Shown: positions 1 to 8,045 of the stretch, in pieces
How the letters are laid out: each line of letters opens with the position of its first letter
How positions within the stretch are numbered: the first letter of the stretch is position 1
NCBI RefSeq assembly: GCF_000227135.1
Contig: NC_018255.1
Coordinates: 1-64,000 of the forward strand
Length of the DNA: 64,000 nt
Reading direction: 5' to 3'
Source: Leishmania donovani
Lineage: Eukaryota; Euglenozoa; Kinetoplastea; Trypanosomatida; Trypanosomatidae
The notes under the pieces: generated by a model
Told to the model about the DNA's origin: nothing
The model's input: only the letters and a program-made list of their open reading frames with translations
Database searches by the model: none
Made by a program: the position numbers and the translations under genes

Positions 1-166
1 GAGAAAAACCCTAACCCTAACCCTAACCCTAACCCTAACCAGTACACCAGTACACCGTCACGCCCCCGTCCTGTTGGAGAGGGTGTCGCTGTGCAAGGAA
101 TCAGTGGAGAGAAAAACCCTAACCCTAACCCTAACCCTCACCCTAACCCTAACCCGCAACCATAAA
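1..166. repeat. Telomere repeats with one subtelomeric repeat unit
   Basis: Two arrays of CCCTAA (about 9-40 and 116-155, the second with one CCCTCA variant) flank about 70 bases of unique sequence. Both arrays are introduced by GAGAAAAA, at position 1 and near 109, so the unit is about 108 bases long. The unit begins with a direct repeat of AGTACACC at 41-56. The arrangement resembles the Leishmania conserved telomere-associated sequences, where short conserved boxes alternate with telomere hexamers. The C-rich strand is on top, so the chromosome end lies to the left. Only about 1.5 units are present, so the contig probably stops within a longer array. Confidence 0.9.
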
Positions 167-597
167 AGCAACCGTACACGTACATGTGATCGCAGGCATG
201 CCTTTTGAGGGTTTTGCCGTATTAAGTATTAGCCACAGGTGATTTGGCGCAGAAAGAATGTAGCGGAGAACCTTTACGGCGTAAGCGATCACGGACGCTG
301 ATGATAGCCACACAGGTGGCACTGAGGATGTAGGGCGGAATGCGTTGTGGGAGAACTGCGCTGGGCCACACAATAGCGAGCTTTTTGTGACCTGCAGCAC
401 GGCGGTTTTTATCGCTTGCCGCATAAAAATCCCAATGGTTCTCCTAGGCAACGATAAAGGGCATGAGCAAAAACGCTCAGCGAGCGTTGCACAGGAACCC
501 CTAAAAGGATAACAGTATCATCAGCAAAGGAAAGGGCTCGGGATAACACGCCGTACGGGCCGTCAGGCTTTTCACAGCCTTTTCAGGGAGCACTGAA

Positions 598-1128
598 ATG
601 ATATTGGGGGGTACAAACGGCAAAATGGTGCTCCGGAAGAGGTTGGTAAACCGAAATCATCGGCGCCGAAGATGCGTAAGAACGCGGCTGTCGCATGTGG
701 CCACCGGTCGCATAGGGGAGCGTCAATGCAGACTGCTTATTGGGACTCTTATGGTTGCAGAACGGAGTAGCATGCCAGCGATAAAGGAGAAGCTCACCAA
801 AGCCGTTGTAATGCTTCGTGGCGTTGACGATGGCACCGCTGTCGAGCTCACGGTGCTGCAAAAACCGTCGCAGAGTCCATGGCGAGCTATAATCTTTGAC
901 AGTGGCGTCGGAGCGAGACGTGGCCTCGCATGCGCTGAGCCGCGCCCGCACCTCAAGCTTAGCCCGTGCACAGAAACATGTGGGCCTTTGTGCCGCACAG
1001 CTGACGGCGCTGTAGATTCAGCGGCTGGCGCAGCAACGCGTGCAGCGCAAACTTATCGTTTGTGTGTATCTGGTGCCCCTCTTCTTCGTCCTTGTTCTGC
1101 CCGCGCGTTGCCAATGCTGTGCGACTAG
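598..1128 (+). other. Weak ORF, possible gene relic (176 aa)
   Basis: This ATG-initiated frame lies in the subtelomere. The middle part (roughly residues 58-110) has a balanced mix of charged and aliphatic residues, whereas the last 60 residues are Ala/Arg/Cys-rich as in random GC-rich DNA. No family is recognised. The opposite strand is also open over 583-951, so the coding strand is uncertain. It may be a remnant of a degenerated subtelomeric gene or chance. Confidence 0.15.
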
Positions 1129-2216
1129 CCGCGCACCAGCCAGACAGGGATCGCCCGCAGAGATGAAAGAAGAGTGTTATGGACTTGCCGAACTGTGTTG
1201 TCGCAAACCAAGACGAAGGATGATGGCCACCGTCCATCTGTCCACGGCTTCAGACTGTGAATCGGAGTGCGGCGGCAGCCAGCGACGTGACGTGCAGCGG
1301 TCGCGAGAGACTTTGGGACGCTGCCATTTTGGATGGGATGCTCGATGGCAGCATTTGAGCGTGCGCCTCCCACCTATAGGAGCACCGCTTGCTTTTGCCA
1401 GCCGCACCCCGTCGTCACCGGGCATTTTCCCTGCCTGCACAGACCCGGCGATGTGAGGTTGTGGCGCCCATATATACAGCAGCATGTTCTTCGAATGCCC
1501 TTGCTATGCGATGAATACGCAGTGAATAAGGGTGGTGATCTCGGCGACATCCATGGTAGACGAACACTAACACAGTCGCTGGCATGAGTGCCGCAGCATA
1601 GCGCACACTGGTCGACAACGGTTGAGGGCGGCAATGCTCACCACCATGCGTTGCACTCAACGGGAGTTTATCATGTAGCCCCCCTCCGCGAATGAAACGA
1701 CGCCGCAATGGGTGGCCAAGTATATTCGAAGTGTGATGCACGCACACCAAAGGTGAGGCGGCCGCCAACATTTTTCACGGGGGAAAACTCTGAACTTATC
1801 GAACAGCAAAACCCTACGCTGGCTGAGGACCGTAATGACTATGTTTCTTCCCGATCGATTTGTTGCGTATTAGGGGAGAGAGGTGGCGTGCCAGGATGAA
1901 GGCGCACAAAAAGCTTTGGCGAGCACTATGTATGTGTAGCGGTTATCTCATGAAGGAAATCAAGCCACACGTTGTCATACTTTGTTTCCTGGTGCGTTCG
2001 CAGGATCCCCAGGGAACGCCCGGTTTTCGTGCGTTGTCGTCGAAGGCGTGGCCCGCACCCCCCCCCCCTCCTGGACACGGCGGCGCTGAAGGCTCCCGCG
2101 GGCCAGAGCTCACCAAAAGGCCGCACATCCGTCGCTAACATCCCCAGGAATGTCATTCTTTTGGCCCTCGGTAGCATTAATGGTGAATACAAGCGCGTGC
2201 GCGGGCAGTCGGAAGT

Positions 2217-2471
2217 ATGGGGGCTATCAGCCGAAAATCGCGTGACTGCGGAGGTGCTCGGATACCGTTCATTGCCCACGTCTTGAGGTGGCTGCCGAAA
2301 GGAAGCGCTGAGGTTGCATACATCACTAACATCCCGCACTTCTGTTTGATCAAGGCATTGCATCTTCGAAAACGGGTACAAGTCGTCGGCTTCATGCCAG
2401 CCCTCGTTGATGATCCTTGGCGCTTTGCCTGTATCTCGTCTTGGATCACCTTAACTTGGCCTCCTCTGTGA
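2217..2471 (+). other. Weak ORF, possible pseudogene fragment (84 aa)
   Basis: This ATG-initiated frame has a protein-like composition: alternating hydrophobic and basic stretches, several Trp, little low complexity. The overlapping + frame just upstream (about 2130-2286) also looks protein-like up to its stop. Two adjacent frames would fit one decayed gene with a frameshift near 2220-2285. The family is not recognised. Confidence 0.2.
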
Positions 2472-2518
2472 GTCACCTGCACTTCCTTCTTTGCCTCATC
2501 GTGATGCTGCCTTTCCGT

Positions 2519-2794
2519 TTATAAGGAAACCAAAAGTCCCTTTACCTTTTCTCCTTCGAAACGTCGGCTCACAGTATAGCGGTTTACGGTTCTGGAAGGA
2601 ATGATGAACCCGTCGCTGTCATCTGGATCCGGTTCGATGTGAGATTGGGATGCTGCGTACTTTTCCCGTTCACTGTCACGATAGTTGTCCACGTATCTGG
2701 TTATGCATTGCCGCCTGTTGGTTACCGCTCGTATAAATGCATGGCCCGTCGTTTTCTCTCGAAAAGCGTTATGTTTGGCTTTGATGCCGCTCAT
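2519..2794 (-). other. Weak minus-strand ORF (91 aa)
   Basis: An ATG on the minus strand at 2794 opens a frame of 91 codons rich in Lys, Glu, Asp and Arg, unlike the Ser/Pro/His-rich antisense frames elsewhere in the window. It would run toward the telomere, opposite to every other gene. Such divergent terminal genes exist in Leishmania chromosomes, but no family is recognised and no strong splice tract is visible. It could be a small telomere-directed gene, a relic or chance. Confidence 0.25.
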
Positions 2795-3104
2795 AGGTGT
2801 GATTAATGCTTTTCATCTTGACGAAAAGATTCTCGGGTACTGTTCGCAGTGTATTTGACATTAGCATGACTGCACGGAGCTTTGTTTCGGCCTGGCAAAG
2901 CTGATGAGGTTTCATGACTACAGTACTACTCTCATACCGCTTCTCTTCATCCCTTTTTTTTTTGGTGCTGATGGTTTGGGTGATTCTTTCACCTAATTTT
3001 GTGGATTCTTGGCATGCGTTTGAACCTGTGCTTCTGCCGGCATCAAATTACTATTGTAGGCTGGCAACCACTCAGATCATTAGAGGACTGTGTAGAATGA
3101 AATA

Positions 3105-4757
3105 ATGCGCAGAGTATGTTTGTGGACGCTGCGCGGGTGCCAGCATCGACGGCTTACTCTTCGACCGGAGTCGACCCTTGATCCGGCGCGGTATCCTCTC
3201 GGCTATGTTCCTGTGGACGGAAGTGAGTCGATTGATTCGGTGTATGCGCTACTAAAGCGAGGTCACTTTGTGGCACCGCTGAATCGAATCGAGGTGATCC
3301 ACAAGGTAAGTGTGGGAGCACGGGCGTTGTGTAGATCGGAGTACCCCATTGTCTCGGCGCAAGATGTGCTGACGTTGCACCTGCGAGAAAAAGAGATCCT
3401 CGGTCGTGTTCTCATTCGCCGAGACTTTTGGACGCTCGATGATTTCAACGACGCCGAGCTGAATCAAAGTTTCGGTGTACAGAACCTGTACTTTGATAAC
3501 TACAAGTGGTCTCAAGTTCTGTGGCGGCGCTTTCAGGCATATGTAGAGGAGTATTTTCCGGTATCAGAGCACACGCACCTTCTATACAGCGAGTATGTGC
3601 AGCTGGTACGCAGTTTCTCGTCGTTTGAGCAGGGGACCTTGGTGAAGCCGGCGCTGCCAAAGTCTGTCCGGTTGCACTTGCCCTATGGTGCACTGCCGCC
3701 TAGCAAATTTACCCAGGAGCCGATCTTGCTGCTCAAGAACTGGCTTCAAAATTTTCGTGGGCCCCTCATGCTGCACAAGGCCCTTGTTCTCAATGCCGGC
3801 TCAGGTGTTGTGGCGTTTGCAACAAAGGTTTGCCATGTGCCGATGGTGCGCGGAGTGGACTCGCGGCCTCGGTTCATCGAAGCATGTCGGAAGGATGCCG
3901 CTCGGTCGCCAAAGCTGTCGAATGTCAGCTTTCAGGTGGCGGAGTTGTTTCCGGAAGTCACTGACGAGATGAGGGAAGGGTCCCGAAAGGGCCAATACGA
4001 CCTTGTGATTTTTTACCCGGATGAGGAGATTGTGTCCGCGCTGTGGGAGGGTGAGAACGACGCATTTGCGCCAACTGCACAGGGCTATGCCGGGAAACTA
4101 GAGGAATTCTTCGAGAAGGTATCTCCGCATCTTACGGAGAACGGTGTGATCGCAGTGTGCTGTACGAATATCCACGCGTTGTTGTTTCCGGACTACCCAC
4201 ACCCCATCGAGTATGAGGTGAAAATCAATCGCCGATTTGTTATCCTGGACTATTATGACACTCCGGCACGGTACTCTGGCAATATTCGCACAAAGTTTTT
4301 GGAGCCGGCTATTGAATGCCATCCCGAGTTGAAGAGGAAGCTGCGCTCCGAGCTGTGGATTCTGCACAGGACTGAGTCGATTGGTCACTTTGGGTTCATT
4401 CACGGCATTCCTGGCGCCAAGCCGCCGAGTATGGAAAAATGGCGGACGAAGAATATGGGGCTGGAGCGGCAGAAAGCGTTGAAGGATCACGTGCGCTTGA
4501 TGGGCGGTGACTGGGGGGACTACAAGAGTCGCCTTATCAGGATGCTCCAGGAGCAAACAGATGAGCCGGAAGACGATGTAGCGGAGGCTGTTCGGATGAC
4601 TCTAGACCCAACGTATCCAGCGATTCTGGCGGAGCGCGCTCGCAAGGCGGTGGAGATGCGCGAGAAAGACAGAGAGGAATTTCACCGCTCTGTAGCCCTC
4701 GAGTACTGCGACTGCTCTCCGAGAGAGGCGTTTAGGAGGAGAAACGTCTCATCGTGA
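3105..4757 (+). CDS. SAM-methyltransferase-fold protein, probably mitochondrial
   Basis: This is a protein of 550 residues. The first 20 residues are rich in Arg, Leu and Cys with no acidic residue until Glu22, like a mitochondrial presequence. At about residues 226-260 there is a Rossmann motif I (VLNAGSG), followed by an acidic residue after the next strand (GVDSR), as in class I S-adenosylmethionine-dependent methyltransferases. A further strand (YDLVIFYPD, about 302-310) fits motif IV. The flanking 200-residue N-terminal and C-terminal regions are helical and charged and match no family I know. It is the first solid gene from the telomere. Substrate and activity are unknown. The motif I is imperfect (Asn before the Gly loop), so it may be a methyltransferase-derived structural protein, of a kind common in trypanosomatid mitoribosome assembly. 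Confidence 0.75.
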   Translation: MRRVCLWTLRGCQHRRLTLRPESTLDPARYPLGYVPVDGSESIDSVYALLKRGHFVAPLNRIEVIHKVSVGARALCRSEYPIVSAQDVLTLHLREKEILGRVLIRRDFWTLDDFNDAELNQSFGVQNLYFDNYKWSQVLWRRFQAYVEEYFPVSEHTHLLYSEYVQLVRSFSSFEQGTLVKPALPKSVRLHLPYGALPPSKFTQEPILLLKNWLQNFRGPLMLHKALVLNAGSGVVAFATKVCHVPMVRGVDSRPRFIEACRKDAARSPKLSNVSFQVAELFPEVTDEMREGSRKGQYDLVIFYPDEEIVSALWEGENDAFAPTAQGYAGKLEEFFEKVSPHLTENGVIAVCCTNIHALLFPDYPHPIEYEVKINRRFVILDYYDTPARYSGNIRTKFLEPAIECHPELKRKLRSELWILHRTESIGHFGFIHGIPGAKPPSMEKWRTKNMGLERQKALKDHVRLMGGDWGDYKSRLIRMLQEQTDEPEDDVAEAVRMTLDPTYPAILAERARKAVEMREKDREEFHRSVALEYCDCSPREAFRRRNVSS

Positions 4758-5384
4758 AACTGCTATTCGTGGATGTGCGTATATCAGATACTCTTCACAT
4801 GCATTGCTTTTGTGTGTGTGTGTGTGTGTCTTCTCATAAGTGTGTAGTGGTTTGTTCTCGCGGATAGCGTTCAAATTCTTGTGGAAGTTCCACGCCTCTC
4901 AAACCTACTCAGCGAAGTAGCGGAAGTAGCTTCTTCACTCTCGGATGACATTGCTGGCAATCATGTCTCTTACTCCGGACGTGCTTGAATAAGACTCAAG
5001 TGACGCTGCATGAAGCTGGACGACTTTCGTCTCATGGTCGACTCTGTTGCTGGTGTGTCAGTCTACCCTGCTTTTTTGTCTTTCCCCTTTCTTTTCGGTG
5101 CTTCTCTATGGGCTTTTCAACCTCTCAAGACATTAGCTGATAATAGGTGCCGTGCTTTTTCTTTTTTGCGTTTCAACTCTCAGAATACGCAAAAGACGAG
5201 GTATTTTTTTTTCTACTCTCCAGTCGCACTTCTGCAAGTGTAGCAGCCGGCGTATCGCAAGGAACTCTTTAGCATAGTGTGGTGAGTGTTTGGTCTGGGC
5301 GCTTGAGTCTTTTGATCCGTACCTCGTTTTTCTTTGTTTCTGTAGATACTCTTCGATTTGAAGGAGCTGTTCGCAACCGCAGCC
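4758..5384. other. Intergenic spacer with GT microsatellite and splice acceptor
   Basis: The spacer carries a (GT)10 run at about 4810-4829, a T-rich tract at about 5203-5220 and a second pyrimidine tract at about 5327-5343. The second tract ends in AG at 5344-5345, forty bases before the ATG at 5385, and is the best trans-splice acceptor for the next gene. The short ATG frame at 5010-5243 looks like pyrimidine-rich UTR rather than a gene. Confidence 0.5.
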
Positions 5385-5786
5385 ATGGAGGTGGTTGAGG
5401 AGTTCTTGCGTCTTCGTCGTGAGGGCAAGGGCGAAGAGGCATACAAGCTTTTAGCGCCAGGTGCATCTATGGGTTGCCCGTGGGGCGGAATGCACCATGG
5501 CCCGCGCGTTCACACTCTGCTCATAGATGAGGCGCGATTCGCCAAAAAGGGATATCTCGACCCGGTGCCCATCGAGAAGATTGATGAAGGAACTTACCAA
5601 CGAAAGTTTCAGTGGGATAGAGGAATGGCAGAGTTCGGGAATAGCGGCTTTCGCTTTCTTGGGGTGCTGCCGATGTGGAGAGAGCTTTACTTTGTGCGGG
5701 ATGGCAAAATTGGCCTGGTGACTTCCGATAAGATGCTGAAGAGGAGGTCACTGATCCATGCACTTTTCGGTGCTGGTGGTGTATAA
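5385..5786 (+). CDS. Small NTF2-like/SnoaL-like fold protein
   Basis: This protein has 133 residues. The start is the first ATG in frame. The pattern is an N-terminal helix (VVEEFLRLRREG) followed by EEAYKLLAPGA, then several strands rich in Gly, Trp and aromatic residues ending in a tryptophan- and basic-rich sheet. This is typical of the cone-shaped NTF2/SnoaL superfamily, which includes small enzymes, transport adaptors and ligand-binding proteins. I see no targeting signal. Catalytic residues cannot be assigned, so the function is open. It sits between the methyltransferase-like gene and ORC1. The gene is real judging by coding bias and a good splice site; the fold is an inference from pattern only. 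Confidence 0.7.
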   Translation: MEVVEEFLRLRREGKGEEAYKLLAPGASMGCPWGGMHHGPRVHTLLIDEARFAKKGYLDPVPIEKIDEGTYQRKFQWDRGMAEFGNSGFRFLGVLPMWRELYFVRDGKIGLVTSDKMLKRRSLIHALFGAGGV

Positions 5787-6320
5787 GCAGAGTGACGGGG
5801 ATGCCATCGTCGACTTCGATTACGTGTCTTTTGTGCACCTCAGCGTCATTGTTGTTGGCGTGTCGCCGGCAGTCGTGCTGTGTTGCTTTTGTTTTGTTTT
5901 CGCTTCTGTGTTACAGTCGCCGCTCAGGCAACGCAGCCATTGTACATCTACTACTCTAGAAAGGCTCTTTGCTTTGGAGGAACAATGAATAGCGGTGTAG
6001 GGAATGCGGGCGTTGTCAATATGTGATGCCTTATCGTGAAAGGTTGCCCTGAGGTGCGCCTTTTGCGGCTCTACGTTGGTAGGTGTGAGCTGTTCTGGCT
6101 AAAATCTCGCGGTGCGCAATGTATGTCAATGCCGGAGTTGGAAATTGATTCTGCAACTAGGAAGTGGTTTTGGCGTGCTCTGGCAAGTGAAGAGCAAAGG
6201 CACAACAGCTTTTCATTCCTGATCGAATCTACATTCCTTTTTGTTTGCCCGCTCTCTCTCTGTGCTTCTTGATCTTTGTGGTTTGGCTCTGTAGAGAGAA
6301 GTGTTGCTGCCGTGCCAGAA
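5787..6320. other. Intergenic spacer, splice acceptor for ORC1
   Basis: No gene is seen. A pyrimidine-rich tract at about 6232-6278 leads to AG at 6293-6294, 27 bases before the ORC1 ATG, and is the likely spliced-leader addition site. Confidence 0.5.
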
Positions 6321-7616
6321 ATGAAGCGGAGCCGGCGAGCGACGCAGCAGGAGGATGTGATGCGGGCGCTCAAGGAAGGCGTGCAGGCGCTGAGTGTCTC
6401 GAGCACGCTCTCCAGAAAGGACCTTGTTTGCAGAGGAGACCACGCACGTGCAATACAGGAATTCCTTGAAGATGAGAAACATCACACGATGCAGATATTT
6501 GGAATGCCTGGTACAGGCAAGACAGCCACCGTAAACTTTGCACTGGCGCAAGTGGCGTCGCGACGGGGTGCGCAACCGACAGCCGTCTTTCTTAACGGCT
6601 TTGTCGTTCAAAAGAGCTCTGATATCTACTATACCCTCCATCATCACTTAACGAAGGCGAGACTCGGTGCGGTGGAGCCATGCCCGTTAGCGCAATGCGC
6701 TCCGCGCATTGAGAAGCGCTTCCGGCACGGGTGGGGCGGCAAGCCTCCTGCTCTGTGCGTAATTGTAGTCGATGAGGTGGATAAAATTTTGGAAAAACAT
6801 TCCAAGGCACTTTTCAAAGTAGTCGATTGGCTTACTCTCCCGTACGCGAAGTGCAAGCTGATCACCATCTCCAACAGCATGGAACTGCAACTTGATGCGA
6901 AAACGAAGAGCCGTCTCGGTGTGGTAAATCAGCTCGTGTTCTCGTCGTATGGGACTCAGGAACTGCGTGAGATTCTTTTGCATCGTGTCGGCGCTATAGA
7001 ACCGAAACTCTTTGCGGATCAGGCGGTCAATCAGCTCTGCACGCAAACGGCGTCGCACTACGGTGATGTGCGGCGACTCTTGCAGTCTGCATCTGCCGCC
7101 ATTTGTGGTGTCTTAATGCGGATGCAGGATGACGCTTTCGATGTCTCTTCTGCTGATGGCATTATCACGCTGCGCGAGATCCACGGTATTGTGCGGCATA
7201 TTTTCCACGACAGATTTGTCGAGTTTATCACGACCATGCGAATGCCTGTCCTGTTCATCACTGTGGCTGTCCTCGGCAAAGAGACAGAGGAGCTCATCAA
7301 GAAGAGGGAGGTGGACTGTCGCCTACCGCTGGAGCGTCTCTTGGCAATCACGCAGCAGGCCCAGCGGAAATGTATGAATGTCTTGCGGCCGATTAACCGG
7401 GTCGCTTTCGTGGAGGAAATCGAGCTGCTTCGCCAAGTCTCGCTGATAGAGGTATGCATCGGCGAAGATCGCATTCCCATACGCTGTGCTGATGAGCTGC
7501 TTGACGCCAAGGAGGAGGTTTTCGTTTTTCTTCTTCAGCCATATCAAATGGTAGTGGACTCCTGTCGCCTGCACGACGCATTTGGCGCCACGTACGGGGC
7601 GGTGCTGCACTTGTGA
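6321..7616 (+). CDS. ORC1: Origin recognition complex subunit 1 (ORC1/CDC6-type AAA+ ATPase)
   Basis: This 431-residue protein is the ORC1/CDC6 ATPase that marks nuclear replication origins. The start is the first in-frame ATG; the first residues are basic. Walker A is GMPGTGKT at 61-68, Walker B is VIVVDEVDK with Asp151-Glu152, and a sensor-1 Asn lies near 185 (ITISNS). The C-terminal third (about 300-431) fits the winged-helix DNA-binding domain. As is known for trypanosomatids, the BAH and disordered N-terminal regions of animal and fungal ORC1 are missing, so it looks like archaeal Orc1/Cdc6. I recall the L. major ORC1 gene as the third gene of chromosome 28, which fits its place here, third from the telomere. 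Nothing in the sequence suggests inactivity. Confidence 0.93.
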   Translation: MKRSRRATQQEDVMRALKEGVQALSVSSTLSRKDLVCRGDHARAIQEFLEDEKHHTMQIFGMPGTGKTATVNFALAQVASRRGAQPTAVFLNGFVVQKSSDIYYTLHHHLTKARLGAVEPCPLAQCAPRIEKRFRHGWGGKPPALCVIVVDEVDKILEKHSKALFKVVDWLTLPYAKCKLITISNSMELQLDAKTKSRLGVVNQLVFSSYGTQELREILLHRVGAIEPKLFADQAVNQLCTQTASHYGDVRRLLQSASAAICGVLMRMQDDAFDVSSADGIITLREIHGIVRHIFHDRFVEFITTMRMPVLFITVAVLGKETEELIKKREVDCRLPLERLLAITQQAQRKCMNVLRPINRVAFVEEIELLRQVSLIEVCIGEDRIPIRCADELLDAKEEVFVFLLQPYQMVVDSCRLHDAFGATYGAVLHL

Positions 7617-8045
7617 CGGCCGGTGCGCAACTACATTGACGCTGCTTGGTGTGGCTCGCTGCTGCTAGTTTGTTTTTTCGTTGTATTGTTGGTCGATGTT
7701 AGAGTCTATTGATATGCACCTTTATACGAAAATCAGTGATCCCCGAGGAACTGGTGAACGACTATCAAGTGCTTATTTTGTGCGTTGCTCTTAGTAGGGC
7801 TACGCCTCGCAGTTTGCGGAGAAGAAGCGCGAACATATGCGTCGGTCTTTGTATTTCCGGGTTGCGGCGTTGCGCGAGATTTATAGGGCTTCTGTCAACG
7901 GGAACGGAGGGGTTACTCCTCGCGCAAAGTGATGAGCTCTATGCCTGTTTGAGCACATCTTTTTCTTTCATCTTGCTACTTTTTTTTTCCGCTTCTTGAG
8001 CTTCTTTGTTTTTTTCCTTTTCATCCCCGAAAGGAATCTGTACAG
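7617..8045. promoter_or_regulatory. Spacer with strong trans-splicing acceptor
   Basis: No gene is seen. A double polypyrimidine tract runs from about 7959 to 8028, interrupted by AG at 7999-8000 and followed by AG at 8032-8033 and again by ACAG directly before the ATG at 8046. Use of the first or second AG would give a 5' UTR of about 46 or 13 bases. Confidence 0.5.

Larger units (their letters stand above)
167..3104. other. Subtelomeric spacer with weak coding relics
   Basis: This region of nearly 3 kb between the telomere and the first solid gene holds no open frame above about 176 codons. Several short frames on both strands look more protein-like than noise; three are listed separately. 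A run of about 12 C lies near 2059-2069. Since all genes read away from the telomere, RNA polymerase II initiation for the unit should fall in or near this stretch, but no promoter motif is visible. Polypyrimidine at about 2946-2962, followed by AG, could supply the first splice acceptor. Confidence 0.5.
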
